Positions 34,937 through 44,640 are shown, counted from the first letter of the stretch. The stretch is DNA of 64,000 bases from Tenderia sp965602225 (GCA_965602225.1 CBFCYE010000003.1:1-64000), one strand, 5' to 3'. Made by a program: numbers and translations. The notes: generated by a model from the sequence alone, not told the origin.

Positions 34937-34976
34937 AAGAACTTACCTTGAAAAGTGTTTTAACTATTTGTTTGAA

Positions 34977-35945
34977 TTAAAACTTTAACAGCACCGAGCC
35001 CCAGGTAAAACCACCACCAAAAGCCTCAAGCAGGACAGTATCATTTTTCTTGATACGGCCATCACGGACGGCCACATCAAGCGCCAACGGCACTGAAGCG
35101 GCAGAGGTGTTGCCATGCTCACCAACCGTGACCACTACCTTATCCATCGACATGTTTAATTTCTTGGCCGTAGCGGCAATAATACGAATATTGGCCTGGT
35201 GCGGCACCAGCCAGTCAATATCACTCTTATCCATATTATTGGCAGCCAGAGTTTCATCAACGATACGCCCCAAGGTGCGGACAGCCATTTTAAAGACTTC
35301 GTTGCCCTGCATCTCCATGTAGGCCTTGCCTTGTTTGACCAATTCATAATTGGTAGAAACGCCAGCAGGAACATGCAATAACTCATCATAGCGTCCATCG
35401 GCATGCAGATGGGTTGAAAGGATACCCGGCTCATCACTAGCCTCTAGCACCACAGCACCAGCACCATCACCAAACAGAATACAGGTGCCACGATCTTCCC
35501 AATTAGTAATGCGAGACAGGGTTTCAGCGCCGATCACCAGGGCCTTTTTAGCGCTGCCGGTGCGAATAAACTTATCCGCAACAGATATGGCATAGATAAA
35601 ACCAGAACAGACCGCCTGCACATCAAATGCCGCCGAGCCATGAATACCGAGACGCTTTTGTATCAAACAGGCGGTGCTGGGGAAAATCTTGTCAGCAGTG
35701 GTGGTGGCGACGATAACCAGATCAATTTCAGCGGCAGTTACACCCGCTGCTTCAAGCGCGTTACGCGCTGCGGCTTCGGCCAGATCACAAGTGGTTTCAC
35801 CTTCAGCAGCGATGTGACGCTTACTGATACCGGTGCGTTCCTTGATCCATTGATCAGAGGTTTCAACCATCTTTTCAATATCATGATTGGTAAGCACGTT
35901 TTCAGGCAGAAAGCTGCCTGTTCCGGTGATTCTTGAATACGTCAC
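34977..35945 (-). CDS. fabH: Beta-ketoacyl-ACP synthase III
   Basis: This 322-aa priming enzyme condenses acetyl-CoA with malonyl-ACP. The triad is Cys in DVQAVCSGFIYA, His in PHQANIRI, and Asn in GNTSAAS, all present. Gene begins 1 bp after the plsX stop, so the two are coupled. Confidence 0.96.
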   Translation of the reverse strand: MTYSRITGTGSFLPENVLTNHDIEKMVETSDQWIKERTGISKRHIAAEGETTCDLAEAAARNALEAAGVTAAEIDLVIVATTTADKIFPSTACLIQKRLGIHGSAAFDVQAVCSGFIYAISVADKFIRTGSAKKALVIGAETLSRITNWEDRGTCILFGDGAGAVVLEASDEPGILSTHLHADGRYDELLHVPAGVSTNYELVKQGKAYMEMQGNEVFKMAVRTLGRIVDETLAANNMDKSDIDWLVPHQANIRIIAATAKKLNMSMDKVVVTVGEHGNTSAASVPLALDVAVRDGRIKKNDTVLLEAFGGGFTWGSVLLKF

Positions 35946-35946
35946 G

Positions 35947-36969
35947 TTAGCCTACCTGTTGTTCGGTTAAAAGATTTTCCAATTGCAGGTTAATCTTTTC
36001 GGGTACCGACTTTTCAACTTCCAGAATGGCCTCTTTAATTGCATTGGTAAAGGCAAAGACATCGGCACCGCCATGACTCTTTACAACAATGCCATTAAGA
36101 CCAACAAAACTGGCACCGTTGTAACGTCTTGGATCAATCCTGTTTTTTAGCGCCTTCAACACTGGCATGGCAATCAGCGCCGCCAGCTTGGTAAACCAGT
36201 TGCGGGAGAAATTCTCTTTCATGAAGTGCGAGATCATACTCGCCACGCCTTCAGTCGTTTTTAGTGCCACATTACCAACAAAGCCATCACAGACGACAAC
36301 GTCCACAACACCTTTGAAAATATCATCACCTTCGACATAACCGACATAGTTGACATTACTCTTAGCCAACATCCGTGCCGCCTCTTTGACACGCTCATTA
36401 CCTTTAATTTCTTCTGCACCAATGTTCAGAAGACCAACCGTAGGGTTTTTAATACCGTCGATAGCCTGAACCAACACCGAGCCCATTACCGCGAACTGAA
36501 ACAGAACATCGGCACTTGAATCGACATTAGCGCCAAGATCAAGCATATGGGTATGGCCTTTGATAGTAGGCAAGGCAGAAATAATGGCGGGACGATCGAT
36601 GCCAGGCAAGGTCTTTAATACAAAACGAGCCGTCGCCATCAGGGCGCCGGTGTTACCGGCACTGACACAGGCAGCGGCATCACCCTCACGCACCAGGTTG
36701 ATGGCAACACGCATGGAGGAGTCCTTCTTGCTGCGCAAGGCAACCGAAGGCAACTCATCCATTTCTACATGTTGCGAAGCGTGTTTGAGCTGCAGTCGTG
36801 GGCCAACATCGGCACCATGACTTTTAAGTTCTGCAACCAGTCGCTCTTGATCTCCAACAAGAATCAGTTTGAGATCTTTGACTTCCTTTAAAATACTAAG
36901 GGCGGCAGGCACAACCACATTCGGGCCGTGATCGCCGCCCATAGCATCCAGGGCGATAGTAAAACTCAA
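35947..36969 (-). CDS. plsX: Phosphate acyltransferase PlsX
   Basis: This 340-aa enzyme makes acyl-phosphate from acyl-ACP for PlsY in phospholipid synthesis. The family start ALDAMGGDHGP, the SAGNTGALMA block and DGFVGNVALKTTEG are all seen. It lies 3 bp after rpmF and 1 bp before fabH on the same strand, the usual arrangement. Confidence 0.95.
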   Translation of the reverse strand: MSFTIALDAMGGDHGPNVVVPAALSILKEVKDLKLILVGDQERLVAELKSHGADVGPRLQLKHASQHVEMDELPSVALRSKKDSSMRVAINLVREGDAAACVSAGNTGALMATARFVLKTLPGIDRPAIISALPTIKGHTHMLDLGANVDSSADVLFQFAVMGSVLVQAIDGIKNPTVGLLNIGAEEIKGNERVKEAARMLAKSNVNYVGYVEGDDIFKGVVDVVVCDGFVGNVALKTTEGVASMISHFMKENFSRNWFTKLAALIAMPVLKALKNRIDPRRYNGASFVGLNGIVVKSHGGADVFAFTNAIKEAILEVEKSVPEKINLQLENLLTEQQVG

Positions 36970-36972
36970 GGC

Positions 36973-37152
36973 TTACTCGCCTTTGTCGGCAACTACCTTT
37001 TTACCACGATAGAAACCATCAGCAGTTACGTGGTGACGAAGATGTACTTCACCTGAAGTTGAATCAACTGACAGGGTTGGTCCACTCAGTGCATCATGTG
37101 AACGACGCATACCACGACGTGAAGGTGATTTTTTGCTTTTTTGAACAGCCAT
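36973..37152 (-). CDS. rpmF: 50S ribosomal protein L32
   Basis: This 59-aa gene, short enough to be missed by length filters, begins MAVQKSKKSPSRRGMRRSHD and contains HLRHHVTADGFYRGKKV. It is the Cys-free form of L32 (no zinc ribbon), as in most gammaproteobacteria. It is preceded by AGGAG and lies between yceD and plsX as in E. coli. Ends 3 bp before plsX. Confidence 0.96.
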   Translation of the reverse strand: MAVQKSKKSPSRRGMRRSHDALSGPTLSVDSTSGEVHLRHHVTADGFYRGKKVVADKGE

Positions 37153-37193
37153 GCTTAAAACTCCTATTTTCTCTTTCTGTGCTACTTACTAAG

Positions 37194-37724
37194 TTAGTGT
37201 TGTTGCTTCAATTCTGACAGTGCCGCAAACGGATTAGTCGTTTTTTGCTCCGCTTGCTCAATCTTGTTTGCCTCTGCCTGCAATTTTCCCAATACTGGTT
37301 CACAGCCTTGATTTTCATGCAATGCAACAATAGGCAAGGCAAGAATCAATTCATCTTCAAGGATTCTGGCCAAGGGTATCGGTTCTTCCTCAACAACCAG
37401 TGCTTCAAAGCTCTCTGGTAGTTTTGCTGCGCGTTCATCGCTGAAAACAATTCCCAGCAAAATATCTGTCTCTACCGGCACAGACATGGGTTTCATGCAA
37501 CGCTGGCATATCATGTTCACTTCAGCGGCTAAATGGCCACGTACATAATTGATACCCGACTGATCTTTACCAAACTGCAGCGAGACTTCAACCAGACCGT
37601 TGCCATCGCTTAAAAGCGTTGTTAAACGCTCCAGACCATCTACTTTCACCACACCATTTAATGCCTGTCCCTGACGGGCCAGCTTAAAGGGAGCGATTTG
37701 CATTGGTAAGTACTGGTCTTTCAT
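37194..37724 (-). CDS. yceD: YceD-family 23S rRNA accumulation protein (DUF177)
   Basis: This 176-aa protein has the family motif CQRCMKP near residue 75 and the EEEPIPLARILEDELILALP block toward the end. YceD influences 23S rRNA accumulation and is encoded directly upstream of rpmF. It is the first gene of the minus-strand cluster; its promoter lies in the 209-bp divergent gap shared with the pyruvate carboxylase genes (37725-37933), in which I see no clear operator. Confidence 0.93.
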   Translation of the reverse strand: MKDQYLPMQIAPFKLARQGQALNGVVKVDGLERLTTLLSDGNGLVEVSLQFGKDQSGINYVRGHLAAEVNMICQRCMKPMSVPVETDILLGIVFSDERAAKLPESFEALVVEEEPIPLARILEDELILALPIVALHENQGCEPVLGKLQAEANKIEQAEQKTTNPFAALSELKQQH

Positions 37725-37933
37725 GGCGGCGAATGATAAATGGAACGCCCTATTCTGTCAAAGAAATTTCTTATTTTTCACTCTGTTACCACACAACAGC
37801 TTGACTTGGGGATGGCTTTCTCGTAGAAAACAGTAATGAATCTCATGGTCAGGACGAGCTTATAATCGTCACCGGTTTCGAGCCCGCCCCTGCCAAGCTT
37901 TGACACACGGACAATATATACTTACAAATCAAT

Positions 37934-39352
37934 ATGATAAAAAAAATACTCATTGCCAACCGCGGGGAGATTGCAGTCAGGATAGTCCGGGCCTGCGCCG
38001 AAATGGGCATCAAATCTGCGGCCATCTACACCGATGCTGACCGTCACGCCCTGCACGTCAAAAAGGCGGATGAAGCCTATAATCTTGGCCCTGAAACCGT
38101 TGCTGGCTATTTGAATGCCCACCGAATCGTAAATCTTGCCGTTGCCACTGGCTGTGACGCCCTCCATCCGGGCTATGGCTTTTTGTCAGAAAACCCGCAA
38201 TTGGCTGAAATCTGCCAGCGACGTGGGATCAAGTTCATTGGCCCTGACGCAGCAACCATCCAGAGCATGGGCAACAAAATTGAGGCCCGCACGGCCATGA
38301 TCAACGCCGGCATTCCTGTTACCCCCGGTAGTGAAGGCAATGTTGAAACCGTTGAGGCCGCCATGAAGTGCGCCGCAGAAGTCGGTTACCCAATCATGCT
38401 CAAGGCCACCTCAGGTGGCGGTGGTCGCGGCATCCGACGCTGTGAAACTGAAACCGAACTGAGCCCCAATTATGATCGCGTTATTTCAGAGGCAACCAAG
38501 GCCTTTGGCAGCGCCGATGTCTTTATTGAGAAGTGCGTTGTTAACCCCCGCCATATTGAAGTGCAGATACTGGCTGATAGTCACGGCAATGCAATTCACT
38601 TGTTTGAACGAGATTGTTCAATCCAGCGACGCCACCAAAAACTGGTGGAAATTGCCCCTTCGCCACAATTAACTGATGAGCAGCGCAGTTATGTCTGTGA
38701 TCTGGCTGTACGTGCCGCCAAGGCGGTTGGTTATGAGAATGCCGGCACAGTGGAATTCCTACTCGATCACGACGACAACTTCTATTTCATGGAGATGAAT
38801 ACCCGCCTGCAGGTGGAGCATTGCGTCTCAGAGCAAATTACCGGTGTTGATATTGTTCAGGAACAGATCCGCATTGCCTCAGGCCTGAAACTGCGATATG
38901 CGCAGGAAGATATCCAGCGACGCGGATTTGCTATGGAGTTTCGTATCAATGCCGAGGATCCAAAAAATGACTTCATGCCCAGCTTCGGCCGCATCACCCG
39001 TTATTTTGCCCCTGGTGGCCCGGGTGTGCGTACCGATGCAGCAATATATAGTGGTTATGAAATTCCGCCATACTACGATTCTCTGTGCGCCAAGCTCACC
39101 GTTTGGGCACTGACTTGGGACGATCTATTAGATAGAGCCGAACGCGCCCTAAATGACATGGGCGTATATGGCATCAAAACCACCATCCCATATCAAATTG
39201 AAATCATTAAATCACAGGAATTTCAAAATGGTGTATTCGACACCAGCTTTGTCGAAAGTCACCCCGAACTAACAAATTATTCTGTTAAACGCGCACCACG
39301 TGAACTGGCCGCGGCCATCGGCGTGGCATTAGCAGCACATCTTGGACGATAA
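37934..39352 (+). CDS. pycA: Pyruvate carboxylase subunit A (biotin carboxylase)
   Basis: This 472-aa ATP-grasp enzyme carboxylates biotin. It shows IANRGEIAVRI at the start, the Gly-rich ATP lid KATSGGGGRGIR, and MEMNTRLQVEH with EFRINAEDP near the active site. It could be mistaken for AccC, but the next gene encodes a carboxyltransferase fused to a biotin domain, as in two-subunit pyruvate carboxylases of pseudomonads and methanogens. Together they make oxaloacetate from pyruvate, ATP and bicarbonate. Divergent from yceD; 17 bp before pycB. Confidence 0.88.
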   Translation: MIKKILIANRGEIAVRIVRACAEMGIKSAAIYTDADRHALHVKKADEAYNLGPETVAGYLNAHRIVNLAVATGCDALHPGYGFLSENPQLAEICQRRGIKFIGPDAATIQSMGNKIEARTAMINAGIPVTPGSEGNVETVEAAMKCAAEVGYPIMLKATSGGGGRGIRRCETETELSPNYDRVISEATKAFGSADVFIEKCVVNPRHIEVQILADSHGNAIHLFERDCSIQRRHQKLVEIAPSPQLTDEQRSYVCDLAVRAAKAVGYENAGTVEFLLDHDDNFYFMEMNTRLQVEHCVSEQITGVDIVQEQIRIASGLKLRYAQEDIQRRGFAMEFRINAEDPKNDFMPSFGRITRYFAPGGPGVRTDAAIYSGYEIPPYYDSLCAKLTVWALTWDDLLDRAERALNDMGVYGIKTTIPYQIEIIKSQEFQNGVFDTSFVESHPELTNYSVKRAPRELAAAIGVALAAHLGR

Positions 39353-39369
39353 CAAAAGTTAAGACACTT

Positions 39370-41187
39370 ATGGATAAAGTACATATTACCGACACCGTTT
39401 TACGTGATGGCCACCAGTCACTGATAGCCACGCGCATGCGCACAGAAGACATGCTGCCGATTTGTGAAAAGCTCGATCAGATTGGTTACTGGTCACTGGA
39501 AGTCTGGGGCGGCGCGACATTTGACGCCTGTATTCGCTTCCTCAAAGAAGATCCGTGGGAACGTCTGCGTAAACTGAAAGAGGGTTTACCTAACACGCCG
39601 CTACAAATGCTGCTGCGTGGTCAGAACCTGCTCGGCTATCGCCACTATTCAGATGATGTGGTTCAGGCCTTTATTGAACGTTCTGCTGAAAACGGCATTG
39701 ACGTATTCCGCGTCTTTGATGCCCTCAATGACACCCGTAACCTGCGCGTTTCAATCGAATCAGTTAAAAAGGCTAGCAAACATGCTCAGGGAACGATTTG
39801 CTACACCACCAGCCCAGTCCACAACATTCCTCAATTCGTTGAGATGGCAAAAGAACTCAAGAACATGGGCTGTGACAGCATCGCCATCAAGGACATGGCG
39901 GGACTTTTAACGCCAACAGTCACAGCAAACCTGTTCGATGCATTGACCACAGCCGTGGACACCCCTATTCATTTGCATTCACATGCCACTTCCGGTCTGG
40001 CAGAAATGTGTCACCTCAAAGCGATTGAACACGGTTGCCGTCATATCGACACTGCTATATCAACCTTTTCAGGCGGTACCAGCCACTCACCGACAGAAAG
40101 TATGGTTGCGGCCTTGAGAGACTCACCCTACGACACCGGTTTGGATCTCGAACAACTACAACAGATTGGTTTCTATTTCTATGGTGTACGTAAAAAGTAT
40201 GCCCGTTTTGAAAGCGAATTCACCGGTGTTGATACTCGCGTTCAGGTAAACCAAATTCCTGGCGGTATGATTTCCAACCTAGCGCTTCAACTAAAAGACC
40301 AAGGTGCACTGGAGCGCATGAACGAGGTACTTGCAGAGGTACCACGGGTACGTGAAAATCTGGGTTACCCGCCCCTGGTCACGCCAACATCACAAATCGT
40401 TGGCACACAGGCCGTTTTGAATATACTTTCAGGCGCCTGTTATCAAAATATCAGCAACGAAGTTAAGCTCTATCTCCAAGGTCGCTACGGTAAAGCTCCA
40501 GGCAAGGTAAATGAGATAGTTAGACAAATGGCAATCGGTAATGAGGACGTGATTGACTGTCGTCCCGCTGATTTGCTGCCACCAGAAATGGATAAACTTC
40601 GTAAAGATGTTGCTGGGCTGGCGAATAGTGAAGAGGATATTCTAACCTTCGCTATGTTCACAGATGTTGGCCGCACCTTTCTTGAAGAACGTGCAGCCGG
40701 CACCCTGGTACCTGAGCCACTTGAGGCTGTGGGACAAAATGATACCAGCGGCGCAACACCGGTTGAATTCAATGTCACCATGCACGGTGAAACCTATAAC
40801 ATCAAAGTAACAGGAACAGGCCACAAATCAGACAATAGCCGCCCATTCTATGTCTCCGTCGATGGTGTGCCAGAAGAGATTATGGTCGAAACACTGGAAG
40901 AAATCGGCCTAGCTGACAGCGGCGAAGTTCTACCGGCCAGAACCAAAGGAAGTAAACGGCCACAGGCTAAACAGCCAGGCCATGTCACCACCTCAATGCC
41001 AGGCACCATCGTTGAGGTACTCGTCAAAGAAGGCGACGAGGTTAAAGAAGGTGATGCCCTGCTCGTCACCGAAGCAATGAAGATGGAAACTGAAATTCAA
41101 GCACCAATTTCCGGCAAGGTAGTCGCCGTACACATCCAAAAAGGTGACACCGTTAATCCTGATGAAACCTTGATCGAAATCGAATAA
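39370..41187 (+). CDS. pycB: Pyruvate carboxylase subunit B / oxaloacetate decarboxylase alpha-like
   Basis: This 605-aa protein has an HMGL-like TIM-barrel carboxyltransferase domain (TDTVLRDGHQSLIATRMRTEDM at the start; metal-binding HLHSHATSG), a conserved carboxylase middle domain and a C-terminal biotinyl domain with the lysine in TEAMKMETEI. It takes CO2 from biotin carboxylated by the preceding subunit. Oxaloacetate decarboxylase alpha chains are very similar; the missing beta and gamma membrane subunits and the adjoining biotin carboxylase favour pyruvate carboxylation, an anaplerotic step. Confidence 0.87.
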   Translation: MDKVHITDTVLRDGHQSLIATRMRTEDMLPICEKLDQIGYWSLEVWGGATFDACIRFLKEDPWERLRKLKEGLPNTPLQMLLRGQNLLGYRHYSDDVVQAFIERSAENGIDVFRVFDALNDTRNLRVSIESVKKASKHAQGTICYTTSPVHNIPQFVEMAKELKNMGCDSIAIKDMAGLLTPTVTANLFDALTTAVDTPIHLHSHATSGLAEMCHLKAIEHGCRHIDTAISTFSGGTSHSPTESMVAALRDSPYDTGLDLEQLQQIGFYFYGVRKKYARFESEFTGVDTRVQVNQIPGGMISNLALQLKDQGALERMNEVLAEVPRVRENLGYPPLVTPTSQIVGTQAVLNILSGACYQNISNEVKLYLQGRYGKAPGKVNEIVRQMAIGNEDVIDCRPADLLPPEMDKLRKDVAGLANSEEDILTFAMFTDVGRTFLEERAAGTLVPEPLEAVGQNDTSGATPVEFNVTMHGETYNIKVTGTGHKSDNSRPFYVSVDGVPEEIMVETLEEIGLADSGEVLPARTKGSKRPQAKQPGHVTTSMPGTIVEVLVKEGDEVKEGDALLVTEAMKMETEIQAPISGKVVAVHIQKGDTVNPDETLIEIE

Positions 41188-41194
41188 TTACCTA

Positions 41195-41776
41195 ATGGAG
41201 AAACAAATTGTACTGGCCTCTTCATCGCCATTTCGCCGGGAATTATTGGAAAAGCTTGGCTTGAAGTTTATCTGTGACTCACCAGATATTGACGAAACAG
41301 CACGGCCAAATGAGACTCCGCAACAACTTGTCGCCCGACTGGCACAAGAAAAGGCCAATGCTGTCGCTGCCAGACATCCCAACGCCTTAATCATTGCATC
41401 GGATCAGTGCGCGGTACTGGATGACAAAATTCTCGGCAAACCAAGTGATCATCAAACAGCGGTCAAACAACTACAGGCCGCGTCAGGCAAAAAGGTGTTG
41501 TTTCTTACCTCACTGGTGTTGCTCAATTCAAGCACAAACAAGACACAAGCTGAAGTCTGCCCATTTTCTGTTTATTTTCGTTCACTCTCTAGCCCAGAAA
41601 TAGAAGGCTATCTAAATCGTGAGCAACCATATAACTGCGCCGGCTCATTCAAATCAGAAGGTTTGGGGATTAGCCTGTTTCAACGTCTTGAGGGTGATGA
41701 TCCAAATACCCTAATTGGCTTGCCATTAATCCGTTTGACGGCCATGCTCGGAAAAGAAGGTATTTCACTCTACTAA
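41195..41776 (+). CDS. yceF: Maf-like nucleoside triphosphate pyrophosphatase (YceF type)
   Basis: This 193-aa protein has the Maf signature ASSSPFRRELLEKLGL at the start, DETARPNETPQQLV, and ASDQCAVLDDKILGKP. The YceF branch cleaves modified nucleotides such as 7-methyl-GTP. In E. coli yceF is divergent from and adjacent to yceD; here the orientation is kept but the two-gene pyruvate carboxylase lies between. It starts 7 bp after pycB and is probably co-transcribed with it. Confidence 0.9.
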   Translation: MEKQIVLASSSPFRRELLEKLGLKFICDSPDIDETARPNETPQQLVARLAQEKANAVAARHPNALIIASDQCAVLDDKILGKPSDHQTAVKQLQAASGKKVLFLTSLVLLNSSTNKTQAEVCPFSVYFRSLSSPEIEGYLNREQPYNCAGSFKSEGLGISLFQRLEGDDPNTLIGLPLIRLTAMLGKEGISLY

Positions 41777-41864
41777 AATAGCCCTATATCAATATGGTAA
41801 AAAATAGCCACTAAACTGCCGATAGCATTTGATACGAGCGGCTAACAACAGGATATTGCCCCTG

Positions 41865-42662
41865 ATGTCTGAAAAAATGCTAATTACAGATCTCTCTATT
41901 ACCATTGTTGAACCTTCATCAACTCAATGGCATGTTATTCAAAAGCAGCTAAATAATATCGGCGTCATGCGACTTGAGCGTTTTAGTGATGCGGCAACGG
42001 CCATTGCCGACATGCATAAGTTCAAACCCGATTTAGTCATCAGCACTATGCACCTACCTGATATGACCGGCACGGAACTGGTGCAGTCCATGCGGGCCAA
42101 TGAAATGCTTGAAGACATCCCATTCATGATGATATCAAGCGAAGAATCAGATTATTTTCTTGAGCCAATAAGACAAGCCGGTGTCATCGCAATCCTTCCC
42201 AAACCCTTCAATATTGATGACCTTACCCGCGCCTTATATTCGACGCTTGAGTTTATTGAACCCGAGGCACTAGAGTTAGAAGATATTGTATTGGAAGATC
42301 TAAATGTGCTTGTGGTTGATGACAGCATCACTGCTCGTAATCACATATCAAAGGTACTAACCAATTTGGGCATTGAAAAAATCACCACCGCTACCAATGG
42401 CAAAGAAGCCGTTGATATTCTCAACAGCAACTTCTTTGATCTTATTGTCACTGACTACAACATGCCTGAAATGGATGGTAAAGAACTAACAAAATACATC
42501 CGTGAACAGAGTCAGCAAAAAACCATCCCCATTCTAATGGTCACTAGTGAGGCAACGCATAGTCACCTCGCAGGAGTAAAACAAGCAGGGGTTTCCGCAT
42601 TGTGTGACAAACCCTTCGAACCTAAAGAAGTTAAATCACTGATAAGAAAAATTCTCTCTTAA
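41865..42662 (+). CDS. Double-receiver response regulator, first receiver degenerate
   Basis: This 265-aa protein consists of two receiver domains in tandem and no output domain. In the second (about 145-265) the acidic pair (VVDD), phospho-acceptor Asp in LIVTDYNMPEMDG and Lys in CDKPF are intact. In the first the acceptor position reads VISTMHLPDM, with Thr instead of Asp, so it probably cannot be phosphorylated in the normal way. Such proteins act as CheY-like adaptors. The ATG at 41865 was preferred over an upstream TTG (41829); an AGGA lies 12 bp before it. Start of a small run with the DUF192 and thioredoxin-like genes. Confidence 0.85.
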   Translation: MSEKMLITDLSITIVEPSSTQWHVIQKQLNNIGVMRLERFSDAATAIADMHKFKPDLVISTMHLPDMTGTELVQSMRANEMLEDIPFMMISSEESDYFLEPIRQAGVIAILPKPFNIDDLTRALYSTLEFIEPEALELEDIVLEDLNVLVVDDSITARNHISKVLTNLGIEKITTATNGKEAVDILNSNFFDLIVTDYNMPEMDGKELTKYIREQSQQKTIPILMVTSEATHSHLAGVKQAGVSALCDKPFEPKEVKSLIRKILS

Positions 42663-42664
42663 TT

Positions 42665-43114
42665 TTGACCGTATTCAAAACAGCACTTGCCATATCAACC
42701 CTGTTATTCGGGATCACTTTCATCAACAAGACTTTTGCCAATGAAACATTGGCCATCAGCATTAACAATCATCTATTTACAGTAGAGTTGGCAACAAGTG
42801 CCGCTGAACGTCGCCAAGGCTTAATGCATAGAAAGTCATTGGAGCCTGACTCAGGAATGTTATTTGTCTACCCTGAACCACAAGTTATTTCATTTTGGAT
42901 GAAACAAACATTAATCCCACTGGACCTGTTATTTTTTGATAAAGATGGTCAACTAATAGAACTACATAAAAATATGCAGCCTTGCAAAGCAGCTGATTGT
43001 AAAACCTACACAAATAAAATACCGGCGCAATTTGCTCTGGAATTAGCGGCAGGAACGGCAACAAAATTCAAGTTTCAAGTGGGTAATAGCTTTACTATCA
43101 TAGAGTCTAAATAG
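42665..43114 (+). CDS. Exported DUF192 protein
   Basis: This 149-aa protein has a signal peptide (about 1-25, TFA-NE) and the DUF192 core: LATSAAERRQGLMHRKSL, GMLFVYPEP, and FWMKQTLIPLDLLFFD. The biochemical role of the family is unknown. The gene begins with TTG 2 bp after the preceding stop; no ATG lies upstream of the signal peptide, so the rare start is needed to keep it. Probably translated by re-initiation from the response-regulator gene. Confidence 0.85.
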   Translation: MTVFKTALAISTLLFGITFINKTFANETLAISINNHLFTVELATSAAERRQGLMHRKSLEPDSGMLFVYPEPQVISFWMKQTLIPLDLLFFDKDGQLIELHKNMQPCKAADCKTYTNKIPAQFALELAAGTATKFKFQVGNSFTIIESK

Positions 43115-43177
43115 GCTTGCATGATCAAGCCTATTGAATTACCGTAAAGGTCGTACGTCTTTATAAGGAGACTCGTC

Positions 43178-43522
43178 ATGACCGCAGTAAGCGCACTTGA
43201 GCAATTTGAATTCCATCAAACACTTGAGTCCACCCCGGGCATATCTATCGTATTTTTTTCCAGCAAAGAATGTCTGTCATGCCGATACTGGGATAAATTA
43301 CTAGAGCAATTCAGCAAGCAACATCCGGACATTTCTATCTATAAAATTGATGCTGGTCTGGATCAAGCACTCACCGAAGAGTTTGATGTTTTCCACCTGC
43401 CATCATTATTCCTCTATAACAATGGAAAGTATCATTCAGCACTTCAATCTGAGGCGAATATTAATGCCCTAGAGGATTCAATCAAACAGGCACTGGAATC
43501 ACCTGCCGAAGAAATTCCCTAG
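43178..43522 (+). CDS. Thioredoxin-like protein
   Basis: This 114-aa protein without signal peptide has the thioredoxin fold pattern: IVFFSSKECLSCRYW with a CLSC site (instead of CGPC), YKIDAGLDQALTEEFDVFHLPSLFLYNNG with the cis-Pro, and a C-terminal helix. Likely cytoplasmic disulfide reductase or redox chaperone. GGAG lies 9 bp before the ATG. Confidence 0.85.
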   Translation: MTAVSALEQFEFHQTLESTPGISIVFFSSKECLSCRYWDKLLEQFSKQHPDISIYKIDAGLDQALTEEFDVFHLPSLFLYNNGKYHSALQSEANINALEDSIKQALESPAEEIP

Positions 43523-43530
43523 CTGAAGAG

Positions 43531-44208
43531 TTAGTATGAAATTACTTCACCGTTGAATTTAACGAACGTCCCGGGGCTGTATTGATCAATATTACTGATA
43601 ATGCCCGCCATCCCAACAACGGACTCATCTACACTTATCAAACCCTGGTGTGAGGTCATGTCGGTCCTCACCCAGCCAGGGTGCAAGGTCAGCACCCGAA
43701 CACCATAAGGGGCCAGGTCAATCGCCATAGACTTGGAGACCATAACAAGCGCAACTTTTGAAGCTCGATAGGCATAACAACCACCACTGGAATTTTCTTC
43801 AATAGAACCCATCTTGGAGCTTATATTGACTATTTTTCCCTTAGCCGCAATCACCCTATCTTTTAGCTGCTGGACAACACGTAATGGTCCAACACAATTA
43901 ACATTAAATACGGACAACATGGATTCTGGCTCAATATTATCTAAGCTTTGTCCCTGTTGCTTATTCGGCCCGTAGATACCCGCATTATTGATTAACAGAT
44001 CCAACGGTGAAGGAAAAGAATAGGGGGCATGATTTGACTGATCAGCGACAACATCCCACTGTACAAGGGTGAGATTGTCATTATCTATTTCTCGCAGTGA
44101 ACTTGCATCAGAACGATAGCAAGCCCAAACCTTGGCCCCTTGTTTTAGATAATACTGAACAAACGCCAGCCCTATCCCTCGACCAGCCCCCGTTATAAGA
44201 ACATTCAT
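43531..44208 (-). CDS. Short-chain dehydrogenase/reductase
   Basis: This 225-aa protein has the NAD(P)-binding TGAGRGIG at residues 6-13, NNAGIYG, the catalytic Ser region (VNISSKMGS) and YAYRASKVAL with the Tyr-x3-Lys pair, then HPGWVRTDM. It resembles the C-factor (CsgA)-like SDR group with unknown substrate. It converges with the thioredoxin-like gene (8 bp apart) and starts 12 bp after the PilZ gene on the same strand. Confidence 0.88.
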   Translation of the reverse strand: MNVLITGAGRGIGLAFVQYYLKQGAKVWACYRSDASSLREIDNDNLTLVQWDVVADQSNHAPYSFPSPLDLLINNAGIYGPNKQQGQSLDNIEPESMLSVFNVNCVGPLRVVQQLKDRVIAAKGKIVNISSKMGSIEENSSGGCYAYRASKVALVMVSKSMAIDLAPYGVRVLTLHPGWVRTDMTSHQGLISVDESVVGMAGIISNIDQYSPGTFVKFNGEVISY

Positions 44209-44220
44209 AGAAGCCGTTTG

Positions 44221-44640
44221 TTATTCATGCAGCTCAACAACACCAGGGAATTTAGCGGCATATCGTTTTATCCACTCCATCGCTGCCTGTTCACCGGATA
44301 GCCTTCTGCCCTCTTTTATCAGGGCCTCGCGCTTGTAATGCTCAATATGGCAAACCTGCTCAATCATACGCGCACGATAAGCATCCTCAGGATCACAAAA
44401 TGAGACACCGATATCATAATGGTCGCCACGTTTTCGACACCACTTGACGACTGTCATTGAGGTAAAAGATGGCGTTACGAATTTAATCGTAATATTTACT
44501 TTAGAACCAGGTTTGATTCTATTTTTTGAAATGAAGGAAAGACCACCAAAACTTACATCATGTAAGTTTTCTATGTTTTGCACATCGACCCCATCAACCT
44601 CAATGGGGATGTCAGATGGATGACGGATATATTTACGCAT
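44221..44640 (-). CDS. PilZ-domain protein
   Basis: This 139-aa protein begins MRKYIRHPSDIP, matching the RxxxR part of the c-di-GMP-binding PilZ motif (RKYIR), and continues with DVSFGGLSFIS, matching D/NxSxxG. Unlike the PilZ near holB, this one has both binding motifs and should bind c-di-GMP. Target unknown. It precedes the SDR gene by 12 bp. Confidence 0.85.
   Translation of the reverse strand: MRKYIRHPSDIPIEVDGVDVQNIENLHDVSFGGLSFISKNRIKPGSKVNITIKFVTPSFTSMTVVKWCRKRGDHYDIGVSFCDPEDAYRARMIEQVCHIEHYKREALIKEGRRLSGEQAAMEWIKRYAAKFPGVVELHE

Noticed and set aside
37934..39352. Acetyl-CoA carboxylase subunit AccC
   Set aside because: No accB precedes it, and the next gene encodes the carboxyltransferase with fused biotin domain, which fits pyruvate carboxylase.
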